Shown piece after piece: positions 1-12,165 of a DNA stretch of 64,000 nucleotides. The notes beneath the pieces were generated by a model, which was not told the DNA's origin, searched no databases, and saw nothing but the letters and a program-made list of their open reading frames with translations. The translations under genes and the position numbers were made by a program. The first letter of the stretch is position 1. Every line of letters begins with the position of its first letter. Location of the stretch: NCBI RefSeq assembly GCF_041381155.1, contig NC_091144.1, positions 21,709,544 to 21,773,543 of the forward strand, read 5' to 3'. The DNA comes from Argopecten irradians. Lineage: Eukaryota; Mollusca; Bivalvia; Pectinida; Pectinidae.

Positions 1-1306
1 TATTTACAAAAAAACATGGGACATAAAAATAAGTATGACAAGGCATATAGATTACATATCTCTCACACAAAGAGGAAAGAAAAACGAAAAACATCAAACA
101 AATAACGTAGCATGCTAAGCCAGTATGGGAAAAAAAATAAAAAAATTTATTGTCTTCTTGTTTATCATCAGAAATAAATCTATGTATACTTATGGGGTGT
201 ATATCCTTAAGTTGACTACAGTTTCTATTTTAGACATCTGTTAAACATCACATGAGTAAATAATTCACCAAGTTTCTTTTGGTTATCTTCAGCCTTGAAA
301 TAATTTATAATTGTGAAAAATATACATATTCTTCAATTTCGAAAAATTTATTTAAAAAAAAAATTGAACAACAGACATAGCCTATATGAGTTTTCTCCCT
401 AAGTAACAACTAGTACATAGCAAAAAACATTAGATATACAGTGTTGATTATAATATATAACACTATAAACATCTTATAATTATTCGATATGAAATTTGGA
501 AGTTTGTGGTTACGGAAATTTTTCAATGATGTTTAATTGCCAAAAACTGTTATACTATGTATATAGAAGATTTTTTCCCAGTTTCAAAAGGTTATTAATA
601 TTGAATCCAGTATTCATTGAAAGGGTTCCCTCCAGACATAGGGTACAGACCACAAAAAAGTCCATATCGGCTTATCAGCCATTGGTCATCCACCCATGAG
701 TTTTGGTGCCAGTAATGGATACTGGATTTTGTATTTAAAGTAAGATTGTTTAGCAGAGTAAGCTAGTTTTACTGTATTGATGAATTCACTCTGAAAGATT
801 TTTGTTTACAACTACAATGTACAAGGTTATACATATAGGTTAAGTTACATTTAATTGCTATATAATTATAGTTTTACTGTATTGATGAATTCACTCTGAA
901 AGATTTTTGTTTACAATTACAATGTTATATATATAGCTTAAGCTACATTTAACTACTATATGGTTATAGTGTTAGAAAATAGAGGACATAATTATAAAAC
1001 GATGGTTTAATTAATCCATCTCCACAAAATTCATACTTATGTTTATAACTAATAAATATTTTAGTAATCATCGATACAACACAGCATAGTAATTATGTTA
1101 AATACATAATGCATACAAGTATATTTGTCGAACTTCTTACCCGCCGTTATGTAACGCTTACACTAATGCTTTAGAAGCCTAGCGAGCGTATGAACTACAG
1201 GTCGTTTACTCGACGCCACAGTTCATCCGTGGATGTTGATGACCTCTAGCTTCCTATGACGTACCAGTACACGTAAATCGAAGTTTCAATATCAGACATG
1301 GTTTTG
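1..1306. other. Upstream region of the P450 gene, no gene seen
   Basis: AT-rich non-coding DNA with no convincing exon. It contains a tandem duplication of about 105 bp (765-869 and 870-970, sharing the core tactgtattgatgaattc). Both the region and the duplication recur, with many small indels, at 48841-50307. Confidence 0.6.
765..970. repeat. Two-copy tandem repeat, period about 105 bp
   Basis: Two adjacent copies begin agttttactgtattgatg at 765 and 870 and share most of their length, with small differences at the 3' end. It is a simple local duplication. A scrambled version is visible in the third copy at about 49650-49960. Confidence 0.75.
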
Positions 1307-1314
1307 TATAAATA
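1307..1314 (+). promoter_or_regulatory. TATA box of the CYP26-like gene
   Basis: The octamer tataaata lies about 150 bases upstream of the P450 start codon, which allows a 5' UTR of about 120 bases with no upstream intron. It is conserved at 50308-50315 in the third copy. Further upstream, agttca (1220-1225) and tgacct (1240-1245) resemble nuclear-receptor half-sites, but their arrangement (inverted, 14-base spacer) is not a classical retinoic-acid response element. Confidence 0.6.
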
Positions 1315-1463
1315 GAGGTAAGTTCCAACCATTTAATCTAGTTTCCTAAAGTCTAGCACTAAGTACGGAGCTAATCAGAGCTAAAACATTTTGGTATTCA
1401 GACAGTGTAAAGAACTTACTGAGAAGTTCACAAGATCGTTTAATCAAAGTAAACAATATCAAT

Positions 1464-4198
1464 ATGTTGGAAACAGTGGTTTTAATATTTCTTTTTGTTT
1501 TCCTTCTCGTCAAATATATGACGTCAGGAAATGTTGACGATGTGGTATCAGCGCCCCTACCCCCGGGATCTTTGGGCTGGCCATTAATAGGAGAAACTGT
1601 GCAGCTTGCAATGCAGAAGGTGAGTGTGTTGAACTCGTTACATGTGTTACAAAGCATTGTTAGGTTAGGCGGTCTGTTAAATATCGCTCTAAGCATTTAT
1701 TATCACTAATAAAAGTACTAAAACTTTACTTTTTACGTCGTTAACAAACTTTATGTTTTAATATTTTTTTCAATCTTTCTGCTAAACTGTTAATATAGAA
1801 TTATTACTTTGCAGTTTTCTATGTTAGAACGTATCGTTATCAAAATAACTCAAAGAATATGTTTCGAAAACGGAGAAAAACATGAAAGTGAATTTAAAAA
1901 AAACAAATTTACATTAAATAAAATAATTTGGAGGTAGTTAGTTTACACGGTAACAATAGTCACCAGAGAATGCAAAACTAATACCAATTATATGTGATGT
2001 TTAAATTAAAAACGTTCAAAATGTATAGTGTAAATATAGCTGGTTTATTATTGACGATGATAAAATGCATCAAAGTCGAACTTGAAATGTTAGCTTAAAC
2101 AAATTGTCCAAACCGTTTGGAGATGCAAGATCACATTACTGCAATGATGTTCTAATAACTAATATTAATTTCAATATCTTACATATATATTTACTACATA
2201 ACGATGAATGCAATCTACAAACTATCCATGTACAAACCTATCAACGATAATTGATATTTTGACATATATCTTGTGTCATAAATGCATAAAGTAAAGATAA
2301 CACATTTTATTGTTTCCAGGCTAACTTTTTCCGAGAGAGACGGAGATTGTATGGTAGAATATTCAAAACGCATCTCCTAGGAAACCCAGTCATCCGGGTA
2401 ACTGGTAACAAAAACGTCCGAGAGATACTACAAGGCGAGAACAAAACTGTGGAATCAAGCTATCCAACATCCATTCGGACACTCCTCGGACCCAATGCTT
2501 TGAGTATGTCCAATGGCGTCCTACACAAGAGTCGCAAGGTCCAATTGATGAAGTATCTGTCTCCGGAATTCCTTAGAAAACACCAAAGTGGATTTGTGGA
2601 TCTCATCAATGAACATATACAGAGATGGTGTGGGGAGCCTTCCGTTGACATTTATCTTGAGATAAGAGCCCTGTTTACAGAAATGGCAGCAAAGTTTCTA
2701 GTGGACATGAAGTTACCAATTGATAAAAATGGCAGAATCAAAGAACTGTACCAAACCTTCACTGATAATATCTTCTCATTGCCAATCAACCTACCAGGAT
2801 TTGGCTTGTATAAGGTTAGTATGTAACTTCAATTAAACATAGATTAGACTTGTTAGTGGCAATAGTTTGGCGTGAAAACCCAGCTAAGTCTAAGTGTTTT
2901 CACTATTTATATAATATATTTTAAGTGATTTCGGGAAAAGAATGCATGTTTGCAGTATTACCAGAATTTTGCAAATATCTGGAAGTAAATATAAGTCAAA
3001 TGCTAGTTACAGATGCACGTTTTAGTGTTGATAATATCACTTTGAACTCGTATACTGTTTCACTATACTGATTTAAATTATTGATGTTTTACAGGGGCTT
3101 GCTGCGAAAAAAGAACTTAAGAAAATCTTTGCTTCCATCTTAAAAGAGAAAGAAGGAGAAGTAAGCGAACTTCCATCCGTGCTACAGGCTTACGGTGCTG
3201 ACCTTGCCGAACAAGCGAACCCCGGTGATGACAAGTTACTAGACGCCATTGTTGAACTGATGTGGAACGCAAGTGAGACCGTCAGTAGTGGAGCGTTTGT
3301 CATCGTGTACCACCTTACTCGGAACCCAGTGGTTTTACAGAAAATACGTGAGGATCTCGAAAAACAAAGCAGTGGTAACTTCTCAGGGCCGAGTTATGTA
3401 GATTGTGTGGTAAAGGAAGCTTTACGAACAACGCCCCCTGTTGGTGGAGCTTATCGGAAAATGATCAAGCCAGTTGTCATGGATGTAAGTGTTACCTCAT
3501 TGTTATCATTGTAGAGAACATACATTTTTATATCAATCTCCGTATAAAATAATTTTTAGATCTAAAATTGGCAAATATAATGATATATGAAATGCAAGTG
3601 CCGTCTTTTACGGAAGCGTATTAGGCTTACATAGGAAAATATTTTTTAGGATAACCGAAATGTTTTATTTGGCGGCCGCCACTTAAGTATCTGACGGCCA
3701 CCAGATAATTATTTCGCCATATAAAACATTTTCGTTATCCTGAAAAACATTTTCCTATGTGAGCCTAATACACTTCCGTAGTCTTTGTCAATTGTCATGA
3801 TATGTAAATATATACTTTTTCTATTTTCACTAATGGTTGTCTCCCTTGATATCTTTCAGGGTTACACACTTCCTAAAAACTGGACAGTGGTCTGCGGGTT
3901 TCGGGACACTCATGAAAATGACGTCACACTTACTGACCCGACAGAGTTCAACCCTGACCGATGGCTGAAGCCAGTCGAGGGTGACAATAGGACATCATTC
4001 CTTACATTTGGAGGTGGACTCCGAATATGCCCAGGGAAGAATTATGCTATGGCAGTTCTTAAACTGTTTACCCGTGAACTTTGTGACAGATATACATGGA
4101 ACTTTAATACAAAATACCCAGAACTTGACCTTTTCCCAGCTCCAAAACCGAAAAAACCTCTGCTGGCATGTTTCGGTGAAGTGGACAAATCTCATTAA
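1464..4198 (+). CDS. CYP26-like: CYP26-like cytochrome P450 (retinoic acid hydroxylase type), 4 exons
   Basis: Exons 1464-1619, 2320-2814, 3095-3484 and 3860-4198 have GT-AG borders and all introns are phase 0, giving 459 residues. Visible features: an N-terminal hydrophobic membrane anchor (residues 4-18); a proline hinge PLPPG (31-35); the C-helix segment HKSRK (121-125); the I-helix NASET (275-279) with the acid-threonine pair; the K-helix ExxR (E325-R328); FNPDRW in the meander (377-382); and the haem loop FGGGLRICPG with Cys404 as thiolate ligand. The FGGGLR loop, the FNPDR segment and the CFGEV tail resemble animal CYP26 enzymes, which 4-hydroxylate and clear retinoic acid in the endoplasmic reticulum. 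That substrate is inferred from family resemblance. At 459 residues it is shorter than the roughly 490-520 usual for CYP26, with the F-G/H region compact. No frame breaks are seen. It stands alone in this window; a damaged-looking copy lies at 50468-53372. Confidence 0.9.
3609..3780. mobile_element. Foldback MITE in intron 3 of the P450 gene
   Basis: The two halves are long imperfect inverted repeats: tacggaagcgtattaggct at the left end and the complement of its near copy at the right end, extending about 70 bases each. Flanking direct repeats gtcttt at 3603-3608 and 3781-3786 look like a target-site duplication. It has no coding capacity. The same element, noisier, sits at about 52750-52940. 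Confidence 0.75.
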
Positions 4199-6284
4199 CT
4201 CATGTGATAATAAACTGATACCGGTGATATGTTTGGTAATCTAAAGTGGACTGGGATCATTGTAAAAATATTTTAGAGAAATCTCAACACGGTATTACGA
4301 ATTTTTCTACAATGGCATAATCACTTATGAATAGATGCCGACAGAACACAGACAAAGTCTAGTAATAAATCATAGGCGAAGTCATGTATGTGATATCCAG
4401 TCAATAACTACATGTAAATAAGGCATTCAGTTGCACAAACCTTTTTTTATTTTTATATGCTAAAGGGTGCAATCTATTCTTTATTTGCATATTACAGAGT
4501 TATTTGTCCATACTGGTAGGTATTGATTGTGACGTCATGTGTTTGCGAGCGTAACGCCATCCTTTTCCGAGAAAACGACGTGAATTGTGCTCACAAAATA
4601 ATGACTTAACAATCGATACCTACCCCCATGGGAGCTAACTCTGTAATACACAAAGAGGGAATAATTAAGATAAAATCTTTTTAAAATTGATACATTTTAT
4701 CAATCATACAACGTAATGTAAACGTTGTTTGTACTCTGTACAACATTGCGTAATCGTTTGATACCTGATACATACATTGTAAATATTTGAAATGGAAATT
4801 GCATTTAATACGTTTGGTTGTGCCATAAATCTAGAAATCATTCAATTCATTGCTATTTTAAATGTGATATAGATGTTCCATTGGTGATAAAGCTGATGTA
4901 AGATTTTCATTGATTGATAAATGTAATTTAAGTGTTTCATTGGTTGACATGATTGATTTGAGTGTGTTAAAGTGAACCTGATTGATAAATGTAATATAAG
5001 TATGATTCATTGATTATTGAATGTAAAACATGTAGATGAATGTAAATGTGATTTATTAAGAAGCCATGTAAACAGTAGGACGAATCATTTTCACGTTTCA
5101 CTCTAACATAATTTTATGAAACATGAATCTCGTACCGGTGTGATATTCATCTTTATTTTTATACTAATAAAATATTTGAAACTCTTTATCTGATTTCTTT
5201 ACTTGTGTTTATCTAATTGAATTCTTTTGTATCAAAACATGTCAGCATTTGACGGACTTTGACTAAGTTGATGAGACATACGTTCCGTTCTTTATTTGCA
5301 ATGACGTTCGCCTCCCCTGTACAAAGAAGGAGCGTTAACGTTCATAACGTTTCCAATGGGGACTATGGTACTAAGTATACAGAGGACGAAGACCTTTGAC
5401 TTTTATATAGGCTGGGAGCTGTGAAATCCATTCTAACGTCTTCAATTGAACTAGAAGTATCCATTCTATTGATATGTGCAATTAAGACTTTTCAGACATT
5501 TTTGTTCTGCTTGCATGAAGAAATAACTTAGATACTACAAAACTGTTAAAAAATAAGTATTTATAAACTGTATACTTATACAGAGAACCCAAAATTACCA
5601 TACGAAGACTAATACCAAATGTTCTATACGAGCTGCGGACAAATAACAGTTGCCATTATGACACTTTAAAGACATATCCGAGTTAAGTTGAAATTTTCTT
5701 ATGTAATAGCATGGCGACTACGGCAACACAAGGTTTAGTTTGGCAGCAAGGGTAATTAGATGGCGGCCTCTCCTGTGCGCATTGTATTGAGTCAGCTTCT
5801 GTTTGTTTGTTGATACAAATGTACTATATGGTTGGTAATGTAGTTTTACTTTTGCTGAATTCGTCAATCTATCCAAATTTCAATACCTCTCTAAATTCAT
5901 CAAAATCGTTGGTTTTACATATTATTGTCTGTCTTAACAATGGGACTAGAAGGCTAGAAAGATAATTCGTGAAAATAAAACCTCGCGAATAAGTTAAACG
6001 CGAAATTTTATACCTGCGAAATTTAACAACTATTCAGTATACCGTGTTGTGTCTCCTTGTAATAATGGTACTCTTGGCAACATATATTAAGAAGCAAAGA
6101 ACGAATCTAACATCAAAGCACAAAGGAAAAAGGGGTTTATGTCGACCATAAACAACCTCTCATTCTTCATTAAACTTAACCCGATGTAGTTGAATTCTCT
6201 GTGAATAGTTGAAAGTTTTGATCTTAATTGGAGCTAGCTTCAGAAATAAAATAACTGAGACATTTTGACAAATAAGAAATGTTA
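4199..6284. other. Downstream region of the P450 gene
   Basis: No coding exon is recognised. At 4860-5055 there is a degenerate tandem array of about 31-36-bp units around tgattgataaatgtaat; it recurs at about 54110-54345. Near 5960-6060 a short interspersed-repeat fragment has the signature gcgaaatttaacaact. The inverted-repeat left arm begins at about 6082. Confidence 0.5.
4209..4214 (+). terminator. First candidate polyadenylation signal of the P450 gene
   Basis: An aataaa hexamer lies 10 bases after the stop codon. Others follow at 4364-4369 and 5166-5171. Which is used cannot be decided from sequence. Confidence 0.4.
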
Positions 6285-7880
6285 ATAGGAGATTTCAGAA
6301 AAGATGGCGATGACGTCACACAAAGGTACATCCGGGCGCTCAAAGGTACAACTCCGTATATCTACACATAAACATAGAGGGAAAACAGCCGCTTGCGATG
6401 TTTGTTTACATTTTATTCTAATAAATAGTACGACAATCCGAGAACTATTGCGTTATTTTAATTATAAAAAGGGTAAATAAAAATATTTAACAATAATATT
6501 TAGATATAAACATCTGGTATTTATATAATTTACCCCGTTTATACTCCATTTTCTACCGCCACGAGAAAAAAACACGGCCGCCATTAGACCTACGTATAAA
6601 CATTGACAGAAGTTACAAAATTGACAGAAACTACAAATTAAATTCCAAGTTTCCCCAAATATTATACCGATATTTTAATAAGCAATTACTGTTTTCTAAG
6701 TCTTACTTAATAAAACACCTTACGATGTGTGATTATGACCAAATGAAAATTTGCCTTCGTAGATACCCCAAGCGCACTGCAGCCATTACGTACAGTGCTG
6801 CCGAGATCCCGAATTTCGTGATTTTTCATAGTCACAAAATTATGTATTCTGGTTAACTTTTTCGTTAGAAATTTTGAGATTTAGTTTATAACATTCAAAT
6901 GAGTCATTTTATAGTTACTTTTTATCATATTTTTAAACAAAACTTCGAGTATTTTAGAATTCTCAAAGCCATGCGCAATGTGTCCTGGTCGGCATTTATA
7001 GTAAGTACGATCTACATTGTAGCTATATTCATAAATCTAAATGTAGTCTATCTAACATGTATTCAAATTATTTAAAAGTAATATCACCTCAATTTGGGAC
7101 TTCACATAACGGCACATGGAATAAAAGTGATTAAAAAATAAAAAATAAACTCATGAAATTGAACGATTTCACTATTTTATTTTTCGAGATATCGGCAGCC
7201 ATACTGTACGTCTACGTACACATACATGTATATCTTCATTTATGTGTAACGGTGGTTTATAACATTCATTTAAAATAATATATACATGGGAAATAACGAA
7301 ATATATATATATATTTTACAAGTACTTATTGAGATATACGTTGGTAATTACGTATAAATATTATTAATTTCCCAACTATCGGCTGTTGCCCGAGGTGATC
7401 TACCAGCGAAGCAATGCACGAGCGGCCGAGGTCTGGCCAGGTGGTTCACATTTCGTTATATTTATATTAAATAGTGTTATGAACAGATTTTTCGTGTATA
7501 ACAGAAATATGATACATTGAAATCAATTATTTATTCATAACTTTTTCACAACATGGATTTCTACGTGTGAACAAAAAGCGGGTACGTGTGACGGCCCGGC
7601 ACCGCTTCGCAAGCTGGCTTCAACACTAAATCTAAACAAATATATTTAGCAATAAACAATTGTAAATATAAATGTCTGTAACCTCTGAAACAATAAGAAA
7701 CTATTTTGAAATCAGAATTTGCAAGTATGAAAGTGTATACTTTTGTCAACGTATCGATTGTGTATCAGGGATGTACGTATCTGTTATTGTTTTTATTAGT
7801 CGCCATACCGTGTTTGTACCTTTGAGGACCCGGATGTAAATTTTCTGTGACGTCACGCCATCTTTTCTGAAATCTCCTAT
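6285..7880. mobile_element. Non-autonomous DNA transposon with TA target-site duplication, 1.6 kb
   Basis: Imperfect terminal inverted repeats of about 75 bp begin ataggagatttcagaaaaga at the left and read as its complement at the right, flanked by TA on both sides (6283-6284, 7881-7882). The interior is AT-rich and has no transposase-like ORF; the longest ORFs are near 60 codons. A TA duplication fits Tc1/mariner-type or related transposases, but the superfamily is an inference. Copies lie at 46732-48360 and 55668-57267, so the insertion predates the duplication or allele split. Confidence 0.75.
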
Positions 7881-7882
7881 TA

Positions 7883-10824
7883 CCAATCTTCAATGCAATA
7901 GAAACGGATCGCGCGCAACATTGAATATGTAATATATATCCTATTGCGTTCACAACACCGTTGACGCGATAAAAGCGCTGTTCAATTCATATATTTATAT
8001 GATTAATCTACCTTCGCATGTTCGTTGTCGAGTTTCGAATTTAATGTTGGTTGCTACTTTGGTACATGTAACTACCGTAGTCAGTGTGGTACACAGTATA
8101 ATCCGCCTGTTGAACGTTAAAGATGGTTTTAGATAATAATAACAATGATAACTGTCATATGTTTAAGATTATGCTATAACAATTTCAATATCAATAATCT
8201 ATAAGGAATGGCTAAGAATCGCTGTCAAGGTGCCGCCATATTTGATTTTCACCCGAGGAGTATATTTATGGTACAGCTGTTATAAACAGAGTCTGTAAAC
8301 ATATCTGATAAAAAGGTACACGCCTGTGACTGCGTTATAGATACAAACTTTGGCCATGACTTCCATTGCGTTGTTCGGGTGAGACAACCGTGTTGTTTAC
8401 CGTATATGTGTATGATATATATACTGCATGCAAAGACGAAAGATATAGCTCAGAAAAGTTCAGAAAATGCAAGTACTGTATGTTCGATCTGTTTATATAT
8501 ACGTAACTTGAGTATCGTTTGCTCCTAGCCTTGCCTTTCAATAAGATGTACTGTATAAGAGTGTCTGTGATTAAATCTATTGTTTATTACAGTAACATCT
8601 TCTTTTTGTTGATATCAAATAATTGTATAAGTTAAATAACATCGCTTTATTATTTATTTGAAATCGATCAACCTTTGAATGATCAGTCTACAAGACCAGA
8701 AACGTTTTTACTGCGAAATCAAAGCCAAATCGTGAAAGATCAAAAGTAAGCAACGTATGTTTATTACATTAGATTATAATAATGCAACAATCGAAACGTG
8801 AATTAAAACTGCAAATGTAATCTTGCCTGGCACTAGGTTTGTATTCATTTACGGTAATTTAAACGCAATGACATAAGCATAATTATGTAAATAAAAGAGT
8901 AGTGGTACAATGTATATATAGCCCATCACTTATTATTTCTCGAGTTGATTTTTGATGTCACTAATAAAATAATGTGTCTCCAACGAAATCGCGAAATTAT
9001 CTCCCCACGAAATTACACGTTTATACGTCAACGCTATTAGTATTTTCTTCATACAAAATTTAAAGAAAGGTTTTTGAAATAAAGAACATATAGTTCAAAA
9101 TAGTTCGAAATCACCATTCTGTCATCACTTAAATTTCACATTTAGTATATGATTCATTTTGAAATTTCGCATGAAATAACGTAGTAGTAAAGATCAATGC
9201 AATACCGAGACAGCGGAAAATATGTTTATAATGAGTAAGTACAATGCATTATACTATTTGTCTACTTTGTCCCGCATTACTGTTCGTATCCTATTATGTA
9301 TCGTGTTCGTTTTGTATGTCTTCATAAAGGGGCAGATCGCCTCGAAACGAAAATTTGACAATTTTGTTTAGTCCACACGGTTGGAATTACTTCCTTGTCC
9401 CATAAGTACAATGCATTATATATTTATGTTTGGATGTTTGTGTTCCACACACAGTCTATACTACTTATACTTATAAATCTCAACCATCAATTGGCCTAAA
9501 ACGTTGGCTTCCATTATGCATGTTGTCACTCTAGCGTTTATTTAGTTTATTCGTATAATGAATGGATCGTAGTGGAACTTTTACTTAACATGCACACAAA
9601 GTACATTAGAAATCTGATCGAGTTCCCAGACACCTGAAAATAAAGGATAATGAACTTTGGTATGATACAAAAAATTTAAGTTGTCTGATCGGTCTCATCA
9701 ATGCTTACATCACCACCTCATCTGTGTGTGACACATACAGACATGATAAAAATTGTATTCCCCATACAACCTACAGAGAAAAAATAGATTCGATGTCACA
9801 CATTTTATGCAAAAACTTGGGTTCGAACAAAGGTCAATTGACCGTAATTCATACTTGGGCCAACAGAACTTATATCTTTAAAATATGATCAATGGAATTT
9901 GATTTATTGATGGCCAAATACACAACTACAAACTTCAGCATGGGATTTTATTATTTAAAGATTAACATGAATAGATTTTTTTTTATGTTATGGAGAGATA
10001 ACGCAAAAATACGAGTTTACACTTAGATTTTTGTGTTATATTTCCATATTAAAAATATATTCAAATTAATCCTTAGAATTCGATCACAATAGATAATCTC
10101 TTCAAAATTTAAAATTCATTTTGGGACTCTTTTGTCTATGAAATCATTACGCTGTTGTCTCAGCCAATCAGAACCAACGTTACAAACAGCGACGCCATTT
10201 TTTTCCTTTATGGGCTGATAAAGTAAATTTTTAAGCCAATTAAAATCCCTGCTACAAGCAAAACTGGATTATTTTAGTTTAAGAATTTAAGAATATGTTA
10301 TACATAAAAAGGTTAGATTTTCTATAGTTGATGGGCAAACAAAATTATATCTTTAAGATATGACCAATGAAATTGAATTTTTTGATGGATACACAACTAT
10401 AACCTCCAAGATTTAAATTTCATTCTTTTAGTTTAAAAAATAACATTATATTGTACATGGAAGTTTTAGATTTTTCTAAAGTGGGTCGCCACTGTCCTGG
10501 ATTGTTTAAAAAGGCCAGTCTTCTACCCTCTTTATTGAAAAGCTCGAAACTAGAAAAGGGACAAAACTCTGGTAGAAATAAATATTTTTTACTAGTTTAT
10601 TAATCTTGATCAACAAATCGTAATCTTCCACAATAAAAGGCGCCTATCACTGATGACATTAGCCGTTAATACTAGCATTGTATAGTTATTTATCTAAATA
10701 CAATATCACTTGGTGTAAACAGTTTGAAATCAAAGAAAGTGACAAATTATAGCTTGTTTGCTCGAAAGACATTTCGTTCTGTTTCTCCAAACATCAGGCG
10801 TTTTATTTTGTAGATTTCACCCGG
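7883..10824. other. Intergenic region between the TIR element and the secreted-protein gene
   Basis: No supported exon. It carries a dispersed direct repeat (9853-9978 and 10330-10452) and short interspersed-repeat remnants. Many differences separate the three copies here; the third copy lacks about 160 bases near 8985-9230. Confidence 0.45.
9853..10452. repeat. Pair of diverged direct repeats about 475 bp apart
   Basis: Copies of about 125 bp at 9853-9978 and 10330-10452 share tatatctttaa, atatgaccaatg, acacaactac and an agttta-rich tail. A partial third unit lies at 10265-10325. The arrangement is kept at about 44030-44630 and 59090-59690. Between the copies is a conserved stretch containing cagccaatcaga and gcgacgccattttt, possibly the core of an old element. 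Confidence 0.55.
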
Positions 10825-11921
10825 TCACACAAAGTTTCTGACGTATACAGAGGGTGGACTGAAATATAAATGTACACGATTAGAGTTAGAAAACATACCT
10901 ATATAATGCATCATTGAAACAGAATGAAAAAAGTAAACAGTTTTACATCTTAAACGCCCACTATCTGTCCCAAAAAAACCCATGAAGTATCTTAAAAGCA
11001 AAAATAACACAAGTAAATTACTATCGATGGCCTAAGATGAGATCACAGCATCAAACAAATGCAAGATTCCCTGCATACTCTACAATGTGTTAACAGTGAA
11101 GATTCATTTAACTGTTTTGCCATCTGGCTCAGTCACGCGGTAAGCATAAGAAAACTAAAATTTGATTTAGTTTGGTTAAATTGTTCAGAAGGTGATAATA
11201 ACTGTAGTATTAACGTTAAGTTAATAACTTTTGCGACTCTATGAAATTATGAATCTCGTTTTACATTTAAGTTTCAAAAATCAAAAGCTGTTTCGGAAAG
11301 GAAGTGGGCATTTGAGTGTTCCATAAAGATTTACATAGCAACATGCTTACAAAAACTAACTTAATTGAATGATATCTCTTTGACCGGAGAGGCTTTAGGA
11401 CGTCCTAATTTTACTTTTGATCAATTAAAGGGGTCGTTATAATGCTTTAATGGTCACATGATCAACAAGAGTCTCAACTTATAAACCTTAGCACGATATC
11501 ACCTTTCCTTACATTTTATAATATACAACAAGCGTCATTTTAGCATGACGTCAAATACATCTATCTATAATGCCATATCAATAATTCTCTTACCCTGGAT
11601 ATAGATATCCGCAATTTTACGGGTGTGAGATTTTTTCTATTTTAAACTTGCACGAGAGAAAGACAAAAAGTGTTGCAGAGAGCAAAAGAAAAAGAATCAT
11701 TTACCCTCATAGGGATGAGACAGGAGATCTCAACCCATAGGTGATGAAAGATATTATTAGTCAATGACATCATTTTCTTGTCTTTCCGTCATATTTTTAT
11801 AACGTCTCTCTTGACACTGCCTCACATTTGACCTTCAGTTTGAGCGTTCGTCATAACGGAAGTGGGCTGACTGGCCAGAGTTTTACCCATTATTAGTATA
11901 ATGTAATTAAGTAATGGAGTG

Positions 11922-12115
11922 TGTTGATCGTTATCTCCGGCGGCATAATTCAGTCAGATAACACTATAAAAAGGGCAAAACTTTCACTATTACAAGGAGA
12001 CACAACACAAATATATCGCATCCTCCCTTAACAGAGGTTCACACATCCTACCCATTCCATACAGATGGGGTCGTCCTTAACTAACACTAGTACTATATAG
12101 GACGTCAAACCTAGT
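11922..12115. repeat. SINE-like interspersed repeat
   Basis: Contains cactataaaaagggcaaaac and acaaggagacacaacac, the inverted counterpart of motifs in the repeats at 12990-13185 and 22651-22846. Mirrored at about 42170-42345 and found again at about 61330-61525. No TSD was resolved and the class is uncertain. Confidence 0.45.
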
Positions 12116-12165
12116 ACGCCAAACCAGTCAACAGTTTGTTTTTGACGTGTTTCTCTCGTTAGCCC

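Noticed and set aside
10825-11010. 61-codon ORF and alternative extra exon of the secreted-protein gene (RYFMGF...)
   Set aside because: Left and right copies differ by an indel inside the frame and by many substitutions, unlike the five accepted exons. Only the last 34 bases are conserved and are kept as a tentative finding.
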